Shown piece after piece: positions 43,350-56,295 of a DNA stretch of 64,000 nucleotides (positions are counted from its first letter, which is position 1; each line of letters begins with the position of its first letter). Origin of the DNA: Ascaris suum (lineage: Eukaryota > Nematoda > Chromadorea > Rhabditida > Ascarididae); the NCBI GenBank assembly GCA_013433145.1, contig CM024170.1, positions 3,615,459-3,679,458 of the forward strand, given 5' to 3'. A program made the translations under genes and the position numbers. Below the pieces are notes generated by a model that saw only the letters and a list, made by a program, of their open reading frames with translations, was not told the DNA's origin and made no database searches.

Positions 43350-43361
43350 TTTCGTTTCAGT
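43350..43361 (+). other. slx4: candidate trans-splice acceptor of SLX4
   Basis: A long T-run then TTCGTTTCAG ends at 43,360, eleven bases before the ATG at 43,372. This is the best 3' splice site in the vicinity, and no upstream exon is needed. Confidence 0.55.
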
Positions 43362-43371
43362 GAATTGCAGG

Positions 43372-46300
43372 ATGCAATCAGACTGCTTTAAAACATCTCC
43401 GAGGTATGCAAGTTCTTGAGGATTCTAATGGGAGGGGGGAGGCGGTATAGTTGAAAAACTAATTTGCATAATTTCTCTATATTGCATCTCTCTGTTTGTC
43501 TTTCTATTGCATACAACTTGGCAATTGCTGAAGTTAGAGTTTAAATCTTTTTTGGAAGGGGGGGGGGGGATTGTAATCTGTACCGTAATTCCACTATTTA
43601 TCCCACAATTCATACTGAAACCCATCAGTTTTGAAAAGAATTACAGGTCTACATGAGTCTTGAAAAACTAAAGTGTCAGTGCGGTCAATTGGTGTGATGG
43701 GTCAGCTTGTAGAAAGAGCATATCGTGCCAAAATGGCTACTGATTTTCGAATTTTTTTTGGTACCCGTTCAATTGAACGATCACAAAAAAGTTTTTCAAC
43801 TAAACCGCTATTCCTATTCTCTCCCCCGTACTCCCTCCCAGCCCGTCGATCGCCTTTTGCAAAAATTATTGAAATGTTCGATCGGCTTTCGTGTGTTTGA
43901 ATTTCTTTATTCGAAAACCCATTTCGAGTGTAATTTTCTCGGTTAACAACTGATCGAAATTTTTATAAGACCCGATTTCTTTATCAGCCTTTACAAACAA
44001 ATCAGCTAACCAAATAATTTCAGGAGGTCGTCAAGCGAAAAGCCCTCTGAATCGCCGTCGAAGAAGTTGTTCATCGAGAGTGACTGTCTATTCCCTGAAG
44101 CAGAGGAAGACTGCTGCTATGTTTGTAAGAAGGTACTAGTTGTGTCATTTGACGTTTACGCCCAGTCTTTGATATCAGTTTTCGGCTCATGAGCACTTTC
44201 CCATTTAGCGAACAATTGCTTGACTCAGAACTGGTTTATGATCCTCAGGGATCGGTGACGAGTTCGCAGTAATGGAGCGTTTGAGGGAATGTTATCAGAT
44301 GAGATCGGATAATTGCAGTGCTGAACCTTCGGCGTTAGGGCCCAAAGTTTCGGTGATCGTAGACTTGGCCACGCTACAATTGGGCTTTTGCGTATTTTTT
44401 TGCGCTAAAGGAACAAAATTGCAAAGCCATTGGAGCGAGAGTTACGACGCGTAATTAGTACAGTGTACGCCATATGATAAGTCATATCGTAGTCTATGTT
44501 ACTCATTCAACTGCACATTTAAAGATGAGAAATTATTGCACGCTGTTTGCAACGGTCAGCTTTTTACCTTATAACTGTCAATCTGCAGGTAATTTTTTAA
44601 AAAAACTTCATAAAGAAAAATTTATGTGAGTGGTCTGGTTTTTGGTTCTAAGATTATGGCCTTAATTATAGATTAATGTATGTTTAGGTTAGTTAATATT
44701 TTAATTCATTATTTTGTATATGTCATTTTTATTGGTAATTAATTAAGGAGATTATCAAGTGAGCGCAATGCAAAAGCTCATATCATGCCACATGCATTAG
44801 TAGGCTATTTCAGTTGTTAGAGCTTCCGTTATTTTCCGGTTATTTTTCGATTATTATTGAATAATTTGATTATGTGTTCTTTAAGGATTTACGCCGACTC
44901 GATGAATTAAGGAAAGCTTTACATATAAACAATTGTTTGGATCAACAAGAAGCAAAAAGCAAATATGAATCGAATAAGCAGAATTGGTCAAATACGGTCG
45001 ACTGTCCCATTTGTGGTACACCACTTCAACCTGGACCGGTACTTTTTTAAGTGAACTATTGCATATAATGATGTTTATACCTTAGATTTTAGGTATGAAG
45101 CTGTTTGTTCTTATTGATCCCGGCATTAACACAGTTGTGGATTGACTAAATCTCTCGTCCATTATCGAAGAATACCCACTTTCGTATAAGGTTTCGATCT
45201 AACAAGTTGACGAAGAAACGACACCCCTCATTGCCTAAATTTTCGGGCTAACTTTATTCAAAACTTGCTTAAAAATGCAATTTATGATATAATCCCGATT
45301 TGAAATATAAATGCATCGGGCGTATACCGGTAGTCTCATACATCGATACACCTGGAAACACATGCACTTATGTAGCGACATAGTTTACACAGTACGTCGA
45401 TTTTGCAAACGTTTTATAATGCGTAATTATTGGAAGTGATAATAAATAAATGATGAGTAACATCGATAAATTATAAATTTTTCACTTTCTTTGATGTTTT
45501 TGGTTGAATATTTTCTTCTTTTTTTTTGCTTTTCGAAATGCATTTATCAAAAATTTCACATATAGTTTAATTGCAACGACATTATTCTTTGTACGCAAAA
45601 TTGGGATGGTCGGTTTTAATTTTGTTCAGTGATTATTATTGTTGCATTTTAATTGGTTTTACATTAGTCGTATGTATTTTAATAAATCATGGAACGCCAT
45701 CTTCTACTCTTAACTTATTCACTTGTTCTGATGCCGATCTCAAATATCATAGGATCTCAATTGCATTGCCTAGTTCTTCCCTCTCGTTCAAAAGAAACGC
45801 CTCTCAAAATTTCGACTATTCATAAACCTTGAGATTTTGTTAGGCTGCTCTTATTATTTTGTTTTATTCGCATTGTACAACTTTTATGCTTTTTTCTTTC
45901 AGTTTCGGGCGGCGCATGCTAAAAGTTGTGGCCGTAAGCATCAAGTTCCAGGTGAGCGACTATTAGCACTTATGGATACGCAAGCAAAGGTGGCCGATGT
46001 GAGGAAAAAAAATGGTCTATCACATACTAAGTAACTGTTTTTTTGTTTATTTTTTTGTTAGTCTCTCACTTTGAATAAAGTTCTTATAGTAAAGTTAATG
46101 AACGCCTTCGCAAAATGCAAATAAACTAGCCATTTCTCTTTCGTTCGAGTATGCAAGTGTTTTTTAGTTTAAATGGGATGGGAGATGACTGGAAAAGCAC
46201 GAGCCAGTCTCGATCTGTGTCGTTTGAAATTCTTGATTGTTCATCATTTTCTCTTTCTATCTTTAGAGTGAATTTTGCTTACCTCTCGAAATTGAAAGAA

Positions 46301-49300
46301 TTCACTCTTTGCGAACTCATTTAAAGGGAATGAGTGATTCCGATGCTTATCCACAGCATTACATTTTATATGAGTGAATAATTTCACTTTCTTTCTAAAT
46401 ATTCCACTATTTATTCTGCTCATTCTCGGCTTCTATTACTCTCATTTACAATTTTTTTTTTCGATAAGAATTATCCACTGCGAACTATTATCCACCAATG
46501 CTAAACATTAAATTCGCTGAAAACTTCATTAGGGAATGCAAATTCATTTCGGTCGAACGAATGTATATAGCAGCTAAATAAAGATGTGAATTCTTTTGCT
46601 TGAAGTTGCAACTAATTCTATTGCTTAGAATCGTTGCATCATAATAGGTGTCTCCGATGGATGCTCGTGACTTTCCATCCTTCAATTTTGCAAATTAAGC
46701 GTACAGTGTACTGTAGTCGACCTCTGTGGCCTATATACTTTGCGCCATATGACGCTCACCTACAGTGTACAGTCTGCACCTGCGAATATTAGTGTTGTCT
46801 AAAGTGTTAACAAATAGCGTTCTTTTTCTGAGTTTGCGTTGGTATCGTTATTTTCGAGGACAAAAGTCTTTGGGCAGGAGAGAAGAAAGGAGGAGAGATT
46901 AGATGGAAAATATTGAAAGTGAAGTAATCGTCTGTAAGTACGAATCAGTTTTGAGCCTCATATGTTAAAAAAATCCTTTCTTGTTTCCTTTTTTAATGAT
47001 ATTTAAAAAATATTCAAGTAGCAATATCAAAGAATTCTTCACTCTTACTATCCTCTGTAATGGGCTGATGACACTCTTGCTGTATGTGAATTGTTTATAA
47101 TTATAATGAGAAAGAACGAATGAAAAGATGAAGGTTTAATCTCCTTTTAAAGGTGATACTTAATTTTTGTTTGCAGAATGAATGAGCCAAAAATCGTCAT
47201 GAACAAACCGCGTGTTAACAAAGAAGAACCACGTACCGCATTCGATGAACAAATGAAGCTTGCAATGGCTATTTCGGCTAGTCTTGATTCTACTGGAGAG
47301 TATGTTTTTAAGTAGCATTCGTTCGTCATGTCTCGCACCACCTCCTCTCTCTCCTTCCCTAATCTCTTACCTTCTCATTCACTTTAGCCGTTTTATATAG
47401 TTTGCGGCAGATGATGCATTTTTTAATTTCTCACTGAGAATAATTGATTTTTTAATTGAGAATATTTCATCTAATCACGTTCATTTTGATTAATTCTTAA
47501 TCACTGATTATATAACATTTAGCTGATAGGCTGATAATTAAATTCCTAATCTGATCTTTATAAGCCACTTTATGAACGCTTTCTTTTTCGTTAATTAGCT
47601 GTCTAGATCGAAAAGAAATAAATGCTCATACTTCTACTCTTTGGTGTATTTACTCATTTGTAGGTATTCTATATGTAAAACCACCTTTGAACGTTTATCA
47701 ACTGTGAAAAGCTTCAAAAATGTGTAGGCCGCAGGCACTATAAATAAGGAAGTAAACTACTCATAGATACGTGAAGTACTTTATGGCAACGCTAATCCGC
47801 ATTAACGGGCGGTTTTTTCCTTTGTTGTATTTTTGGTGTCTCTTTTGTGAGTACGTTATTAAAGCTTACCAGACAGTATCTAATGACTTAGAAAATTAGG
47901 TATCATGTAAGATCAGTGAGTGACATTCATCGACGCTAAAATGGTAAAAAGATCGTGATGCTGGAAGTGGTGAAGCATCAGATCGGAAAAATTGATTGCA
48001 TGTCCGCGCTCAAGGTTTTGATCTTTGGTCCGTTGAAATCCGTTTTAGAGGTCGATGTTAGTAAATAGTGCTTTTACAAATGCGTTACTAGATTAAGGTT
48101 CAGGAACATATCGGTACCACAACCGAAGCAGCCACAAGCGTTGAGATCACGAAAGCTTAGACCGAGGTCATATTCGTTTGTGGAACTCGAGCCACGATCT
48201 TGTAAATGTTCAGTTTTTGAAGAGCTTCAGGTTATTGATTGATTGATTGTTTCATTTTCGCTAAATTTTTTCTATTGTTACTGGCTACAAATTGCATAGC
48301 TGATTTGTTATTAGATTGTAGAATATTTATATAGTAGTAATGTTATCGTTTTTTTCAATCTTTAAATATTGATATTACTTATTAGCGTTCCAAATTCGCC
48401 TCATCAAAAAAATAGTTTAACATTAATGGTGGAGGGGATTATGATTTGTATGCTTTATTAAATTTCCTCATTTTTAAGAAAATACCTTATTTCCTCTGAT
48501 GAAAGGATCTCTTCTCTTGAATGAAAAATAGAAGGTCTTGGTCTTCATTCTTCCTCTTCTTCCCTTTCTACGATAATCAGGAGACTGAACCATGCAGAAG
48601 CGCTTTTAAAAAGTGTTACTTACTTAAAACGGTGGAAGTCTATGAGATGTGCGTACTGCGTCTAACATAGATCTCTAATTTTAGAAGGCGGTTTAATTTG
48701 TTGCATAAATAATCTCGTCGTTAGACATATTTGAGCAGTGCGAAAACTCCTTAATGCTTTATATTGTTGAAATCCAAGCAATAGTGCACTAAAGGTCGTC
48801 GACGCATCGTATAGCTTTTCCACGTTTTTTTTAACTAGTAGATATCGGTATTTTTGAAAGTGCGATTATCTATTGAAAGGAAGTTGCATTCACTCGAAAA
48901 TTTCGGCATGAAATTATCTTTTCTGAAAGTTGCATATTCGTATAACTTCTTTTTAAGTATTGCTATGCGAGGGGATTATGCGGGCTTCCCTTTCTTTTAT
49001 AGTTGAATCGTTTTTCCTTAGGGTATTCTTTATTAGTTGTATACACATCGAATTGACAGTCTTCTAAATTTGGCACTGAGTAGAGGAATATGTTACAGGA
49101 GAATTTTTTGCAAAGGTTCAAGGTTAAACGACCCGGTGATTTTAAAGAAGTGATGCGCAGAAGGAGGATGCGCTCATCACTTTTACTTGGTGATATAAAG
49201 AAATGTCTGCACAAGGTACTGCTTAAGGAATGATTTTTCTTTCCACGTGAATCATTCATTGATTTTCTTTCCTCTCTTAAACTACAGTCTCTATCTTCCC

Positions 49301-52300
49301 ATCACAACGATTAATAATACAGAAATCCTCCAAATATTTTTCCCACAGTTAATTACCTATGTTATTGCATTCGATTTGGAAGCTGAGGTGTTGGAACTTT
49401 TGAAGGTTTATGTCGAGGTAATTATCATTTATTATTTTATTTTCATGAGAACCTATCGTTCGAAATGGATTCTGAGGTTGAGCAATTCTATGACTGTATT
49501 AATGTGTCTTCTTATCCGCATCTATGATTTTTAAGCAAACACGATAGAACTTGTTTTGATTGCTGCTTGAAATGCCCGTAGTTGACATGGGTAATCACTG
49601 AGGCCAGGTATGTGTCCTGTATCGGATTTGCAAGGTATTTATGGTAATTTGTAACGGCGGCGTTGCTGCTTGCTTGAAATGTTGTAACGAGTAGTGGTGA
49701 ATGACGGATACGTTTATAGTGTAAATTCGGTAATCGTTATTGCTGCGTTTAATAAGAACTCCACTAATGCTTCTAGTGAATTAGGTTCTTATTCCTTAGT
49801 TTAAGTTTAGCGCAAATTCCTTCCCTCGAATTTGTACGGATTGATTATGAGGGGATGCGTGATACGTTTCATATATACGCATCCGTACTTGATTTATTTT
49901 TTAGCTGGAGCGTCTGGAGAGGCTTGCGGATGATTTGAGTCGATATGCAAGTTTAGGAGGCGATGTGACAATTTTTTCTTTGGAAAATGAGGCAATCTCT
50001 ATTCATCGTTTTATTATCGCCGCAAGAGTACCACTCCTACTTCCGGTTAGTGATTTTTCTTTGTAACTCATCAAACTGTAGAGATTTTTCGAGAAAAATA
50101 AGTGCCTCTTTAGTAATGATATTAGTAAGCGTAGGGGAGTGGAAAAAGCTCTGCTTTTGCATAATTTACCGCATTGCAATGCTGTGTAGATTTATTTCTG
50201 CGTTTCTGAAGGTCATCTGCCAGCTACTTATATTTCTCACTTTGCGCGTTCCGCTTTTCCCACTGTTTTTTTTTCTATCATTGATAATGCGAAATTGCAA
50301 CTGTGTGCATGTTAGGAGAATTATTATTTATTGATCTGTGATATATGAGCACTAGGGCCATACTCACATCTGCTGTAGAGTGATGTTTTTTGTTTACTGA
50401 CATCTATTTTATACTGAATTTCGCCCCTTCCTCCTCAGCAGTTGTTTTGAAGTGTTTAAATCATCTACAGTATTTACGCTTCATAATGTTGCATATTATT
50501 ATAGCTGATTGGTTCCGATGGCGTCTTACCGCTAAGGGATTATTCTGCGGCTGCGTTGAGGTGCACTAATACCTTCATCACTTTTTATCGTTTGCTGATT
50601 GTTGTTTCGCTCTCAGATTTAGCAAAATCTGTTAACGAGTGTTTTGAGAACAGAGATTTCAACGGATATTTGCCTCAAAATGTTCCCTGTAAAAATTAAA
50701 AAATTATAAAATGTAATGAAATAGTGCAAAATGTGATGGACACTTGCAAAACAGTGAAGAATTGTATCAGCTTGTGGAATTTTTTTTTCGGGCATAATAG
50801 TCTAGTATCTCCTCGTTTAATAGCAAATTTTCTTTCAGTGAAGAAAGAACTCTACCTTTACTGATTGTCTTCTTTCGGGTTAATTAGTAATTATAAAACA
50901 CTATCGATGGTTTTTTGAGTTTCTTTTTGTAAATTGATATGTTGAAGTTATTCCAAATCTCATCAGTAAAAAGTAGTTTCAGGTGCTACGTTCACTTCTT
51001 ATATTCATCGACAATCGAGTGGACTGAAAACGAAAGACCTGAAGTGCTTACGTTGGCAAATCAGTATGGCCCGAATGGGCTGGCCGCTCTTTGCCGATCG
51101 CCCGTTGAATCCACTAGTCAAGAAGAGCCAATATCGAAGAATTTGCAGCATAACCTTGAAATGGATCGTATCGCTTCCTTCGAAAAGAACGTCTCGGAAC
51201 AGAAGCCGTCATCTACAGACTCTCCGATTATGAATTCTGTGAAAGAAAGCACCGCAAGTTCTGCTCTTTTCGCAGTTCAGTCATCCAAAGAAGTTGAAGG
51301 GAATGGTTCGGGAAGTAGATCAGGAAGTTGTTGCAGTGAAAATGCCTTTGAAGACGAATCCATGAATAATTCTTTTCAAAATAGCTTTGTAAAACGCAGA
51401 GGTGGACGTATTCCAGATGTGAATGCTGGGAAGATTAGCACAGCCACAGAAATCAGGAACGTAGTATGCACTGGCGAAGATAACGAAGAAGCGAATAAAA
51501 AGCAAAGAAACGGCGAAGATCCAGATGGATCCGTTGTTTTTATTGGTGAGCTTCCAGCAACTGGGAAGACGATCAAAAGATTCGACGAGAGTGAAGGACT
51601 GGAGATAGATTCAGGCAATTGGCTTGAAGGATTGCTTCCGAGTAGTGATGGAGTTCAACAGCAGAGAGTGAGTGAAATTAGAAACACTGGCCACTCTTTG
51701 CTTGAAAATCGCATCTTGAATCCTGCGAAATCGAGGATTCTGCCGACCATAATGAGTCCAAATAGCAGTCCTGATGTCTTCGACATATCTTCGGATGATG
51801 ACGAACGTAATAATCTCGAGGACGCTAATCTGATGTCAAAAGGAGAGGGTTGCAGTGATAATCGAAAAGACCGGAACCAAATACTCACTAAAGACTCTCT
51901 AGAAGAGGATCGTTGTTTGGAATTGAAGTTGCGTTTATCGGAAGCATCAATGGAAAAGCTAAAAAGCAATTATTCAGCAGCGGAGATGAAGCATAAATCA
52001 CCAAGCAGTGTATCAGAAACATCATCTCTAAACTATACTTTAGGCTATTCACCACTCCCACTTCCGTTTGATTCATTTTATGACAGTATGGGAAATGATC
52101 GTGATACTGGCAGAGAGGATTTCAATAATTTGTTGGTTGGTTCTGATGGAGGCCGAAAACACAAATCGGCGGAATGCATACCGTGCACATCTGATACAGC
52201 TAAGCCATTCTCTTTTGCTAGCGATGAAGACGAATTCAAAGATTCGTTCTTTGAGTCACCTCTTGCGCAGCCAGCAGTTTCACGAACTCCACTACGAAGT

Positions 52301-52759
52301 TGTTCCAGCCGTCTTTCCGACATTCTTTGCTCACCGATCCCAAAAAAACGTCCGCCTAAAACATTTGCAAGTTCACTAAAGGATTCAAGAAAACACTCTC
52401 CAGCCATTCGCGACGACGATACGGGTCGTTTGGATGTCATTGGTGATTGCTCACCTTCCAGAAAATTGCCATTCGGTGTGCCATTATCTCCGATCGGTAA
52501 ATCGGAAGCTGGGCCATCTTCCAGTCACATATTTACTGAAGTTGCGCCAACAAAAGGTGGTGCTAGAACCAACGTTCAGTACTGTTCGACGCCTAACCCG
52601 GATTCAACGAGATTAGCGCGGAGACTGAAGGAGTTGGGATCCAACGTGAAAGTTTTGAAGACGACCAATATAACCCCACTTCCCGATTTTGCGCTTATGA
52701 GCGACAAACAATTAAAGGTGGGTCTTTTTTTATTTTGCTTGCATTATATTCAGGTCATG

Positions 52760-52850
<91 letters not shown>

Positions 52851-55800
52851 ATATATATAATTTCGATTTTTGCCACTGCGCGTTTTTTTAAAAACTTTTG
52901 CTTGCAAACGTCTTTCGCTCTATTATAGTTGTCTTTATACTCCGTCGAGTTTTTTCACGAACTGCTGTTTACTACTCATTTGAAAAAAGTATAATTTTAG
53001 CATTTCTTGTATGAATTCTGTCATTTTTTGAATATGATTCCGATAACTAAAGCATTTCTTAAAGGATGAGTTAGCGAAATACGGCGTTCGACCAATGGGC
53101 AGAAAACGAGCAATTGCATTATTGAAAAAGATTTACGATGAATTACATCCAGGTATAAATTGCTGAATGTTTTTCATAATATCAGATGCTCACCATACAT
53201 TTAAAAAAATTGAATCAATCAAGGCAGACAATTGTGCGATTTTTTAAATTTATTTTTTATTGAGTTATAATTTTTATCGTTGTTGAGTTTAGACAGCCAT
53301 CTGGCAATTTATTTCTTTTTTTTTTTGAAAGAAAGCATTCAATCTCGACCTCAAAGATGCTAAACAAATTATAGTTATTTTCAATAAATTCATCACGTCC
53401 GATGTTAATAGTCACTAAGAAAGGCGATATTATATATAGAGGATTTTTTAAATGAGTTTTCGAGTGTTTCGTGGAAGTAATCGGAATGCAAAATGATCTT
53501 CATAGCCTATAGCAACTTCCTGATCTTGCCACTTCTTTTATTTGACACTCTATGGGGGTTGTTGTCCGTTGTATAGTGTGCTAGGTAAATTAATTATCTA
53601 CTTACTGCACTGAAATGAAACATCACTTTTTAACTTTTGTATTTTACACTTGAAGTATAATATAAAATGATTTGAATTAGTCATATGTAAGTATTTATGT
53701 AATAAATCTAAATGTATGGCAAATTAGAATTTTTTTTCCTTTCTATCTTATCAAAATTCTTTACTTATGGTACTTTATTTGAAAAAGTTTTGTTTATGGC
53801 AGTTGTTTATCTCATCTTTGCTCAACGTTTCTTACTTTAGTATCGTAAATTCACGTTTTATACATTTTACAAATGATAGATTTTCTAAGTTTTTTGAGAA
53901 GCTAGTAATTAAAAAATGACTCATAATTTGCGTAAATTCTTTTACAAGCGAGAGGGGCTAAAATCGGGGGTAAAGTTTTTGGTCTATCGCATGAAGAAGC
54001 TGAATGCGACGATGTGAGCATTTTATATAAGTGCTAACTGGTAGGTAAAGATTTGAAAGAATCGAAGCTATCAAGTTGAAGTGGTTCATCTTGACGAAAT
54101 AGGCGATTAATTGGAAGAGGGGGGGGGGGGGGAAATTTAAACGGGAGAATTTGTATTGGTATGAATTTATAAGTGCTGCTTTTGCTGTATCCTATGATTG
54201 GGATTCCGTTATTTTTTAAATTTTCGAATAAGACAGTTTTATATTGTATTTTTTTCTTTTCAGTAGTCGATGGTGTTTCACCAGTGTCGAGTAAACCAAA
54301 AGGTAGATTAGCAGTTGCTAAACTAACCGATCGAATAAACAATGAGTTGAATGATGGAGAAGATTTACGAGACAAGACTCTCAACCGAAGTTTAGATGAA
54401 GAGGATATTCTTGAGGAATCTTGTATCAATGTGTACGATGAAGATGCGCCTTTGCCAAAGGTATGCCTTGGTCTTTACGTTGGCACATTGCGCACAAATT
54501 GAAGGACCTCTGAGCCGTGTGAGAATCTATGCAAAAGGATGACGTGGAAGTCGGCTGATTGACTAATCATCGGCTGATTGACTAACCCTCGCCTTAACTG
54601 AACCACCTAGAAGGCCTTAGCGCATAAATAAAAGAAAACAGATTGAAAATATATTTATAAACATAGTCATTCATTTCGATTATGCAATAGTTCGACTTCG
54701 TTGAGTTACAGTTTGATTGAATATGATAGCGATGGAGATTGGAGAGGATAATTGGAGGTGTGAAAGGAAAAAAAAAGATGAGATCAATGTGTTTGGTATA
54801 GTCAGTTTTACAAAGTTGAATTTGTCTATCTATGACCGCCAAAGAAATTAATGCTCAAAAATTATAAATTTTTCTCTAAAGAGGCTTTACTAATGGAAGC
54901 GAATTAGGCAGTAATAAAATTTCTTATTTTTCTTATTGGAGATAATTTTATGGAATTTTAGAAGAGAACTCTTAGCTGTGAACTCAAAGATAAGTTTAGC
55001 ATTCTGTTCATTTGGCTAAAGCCAGTGGTTAGTGAGGTACTACTTAACTAATAAATGAGGGCATTAAAATGAGCCGAACTAATTTAGCTCTATGAGTTGC
55101 ATCAGTCAATTGGTTGTCATAAAATGTGTCCCATGAGTTGGTCGCATGTGTCTTTGGGGTGATAAACTTTTGTTTTTTGCCGTCTTAGCGAGATTAGTTC
55201 AGTAGTTGATTGCTTTGGAAGCGCATTTGTCCAAAGGAAAGCAATTTTGCATTTCAAGATGCCATGATTGCCGTTACTGTTCATCGGCATAAAGCTTGCA
55301 GCCGTCATTCATGAAAACGTTTGAGTCTATTATGGCTTTTAGATATTCGTAATTAAAGTAATGATATTTGAATTGTAGAGTTTTAAATAACTCTTATTTG
55401 CAATATTTATTTATTGTCTTGAATTTACTTGTCTTTTCATCGATGAAATTTTTTTCTGTCTGTTTTTAGGATTTAGACGGAATGCAAATCGCTCTCTTGG
55501 CTTGGTTACGTCGAGAAGACAATGCCGATCTTTACAACACTTTACTTGGATTGAATCCCGTCTCATTTGTGAGTATTTATTATTCATGCTGTATTATTTT
55601 TGCTCGAAAACTTGAAGCGAACTTGTGAAGAACTCGAAAAACGATTTCAAATTCTCTCTTTGAAAGGATATTTGACTTTAAATTGAATATAGCCGACAAT
55701 TTTCTTACGAACGTCGTAAAGAGATATCACTTTGCAATTTGAACCAAATTGTTTCTGCAGTCAAATGTGCATCAGTTGTCTTTTGGCCATTTTTTACTTC

Positions 55801-56295
55801 ATTTTAGAGTATAGACTGGTCAGTAGATGTTTCATGCAGTTGACTTAATTTTTTCATTTTCTAACTTAAATACGGAACAAAAAACACTTTTGAATCCAGT
55901 CTGCAAATAATTTTCGCATGCGAAATTCCTCGCCTAAAATTTTTGAGCGCTGATTTATACTATGCTAATTCTTTGATAGTATAGGTGCGTAGAGTTATTT
56001 AATATTTCGAAGAGCAAAATATGTGCTGCTATGGAGTGGCACATCATAGCATTGCTTTCTAATTTTTCGCTCCCTTATTGTGTTTTTTCGTGTTTATATT
56101 GTTTACAGTTGTAAGTTGTTTTTTTTTCAGGAGGAGTTCTGTGCACGTCTTTCACGTGCTGATACGGCTGTAGCAAAGATACCAAAGAAGGCACTTATGG
56201 AGATTCTTGATCGTCTTCACATAACGTTTAGTTTACCGGCAGACGGTTGGAAAAAACGGCGAGAGAAGAAACAGAATTTGCGTATGCGGAAATAA
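43372..56295 (+). CDS. slx4: SLX4 (HIM-18-like) nuclease scaffold, 15 exons
   Basis: Nuclear scaffold holding SLX1, XPF-ERCC1 and MUS81 for Holliday-junction and crosslink processing. Exons: 43372-43403, 44024-44132, 44886-45038, 45903-46030, 47177-47299, 48104-48230, 49099-49215, 49349-49417, 49905-50045, 50505-50560, 50983-52717, 53065-53152, 54264-54460, 55470-55568, 56131-56295. Every junction is in phase and the total, 3,339 nt, gives 1,112 aa. Domains: UBZ4 finger 1 C42-C45-H60-C64; finger 2 C87-C90-H103-C107; UIM-like helix DEQMKLAMAISASLD (164-178); BTB about 287-393 (ISIHRFIIAARVP, then FLYSSTIEW); a long acidic, Ser-rich linker on exon 11 with SIM-like SVVFIGE (535-541) and DVFDISSDDDE (616-626); SAP-like ELAKYGVRPMGRKRA near 932-946; C-terminal SLX1-binding domain 1026-1112. 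The order UBZ-UBZ-BTB-SAP-CCD is diagnostic of SLX4. The minus-strand open frames under exon 11 are shadows. Confidence 0.94.
43558..43569. repeat. poly-G tract (12) in SLX4 intron 1
   Basis: Twelve consecutive G on the plus (sense) strand. Confidence 0.95.
52761..52859. repeat. (AT)n microsatellite just after SLX4 exon 11
   Basis: About 99 bp of alternating AT with one TT interruption, starting 43 bases after the exon 11 donor. The long frame of exon 11 runs into it as Tyr-Ile repeats. Confidence 0.96.
54119..54132. repeat. poly-G tract (14) in SLX4 intron 12
   Basis: Fourteen consecutive G on the sense strand, 131 bases before exon 13. Confidence 0.95.

Larger units (their letters stand above)
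40495..43360. promoter_or_regulatory. divergent intergenic region shared by SMC6 and SLX4
   Basis: The two repair genes are transcribed away from each other, leaving 2.9 kb between their first acceptors. This interval must hold the promoters and outrons of both unless another gene sits inside it. I see no TATA-like or other specific promoter motif that I could defend. It does hold two foldbacks (41,689-41,755 and 42,107-42,151), an 18-bp tandem duplication at 42,262, and three open segments that might be a small plus-strand gene. Confidence 0.45.

Noticed and set aside
51320..52440. Minus-strand open frames of 60-120 codons under SLX4 exon 11
   Set aside because: They are antisense to a long coding exon with clear BTB and linker sequence and show no domains.
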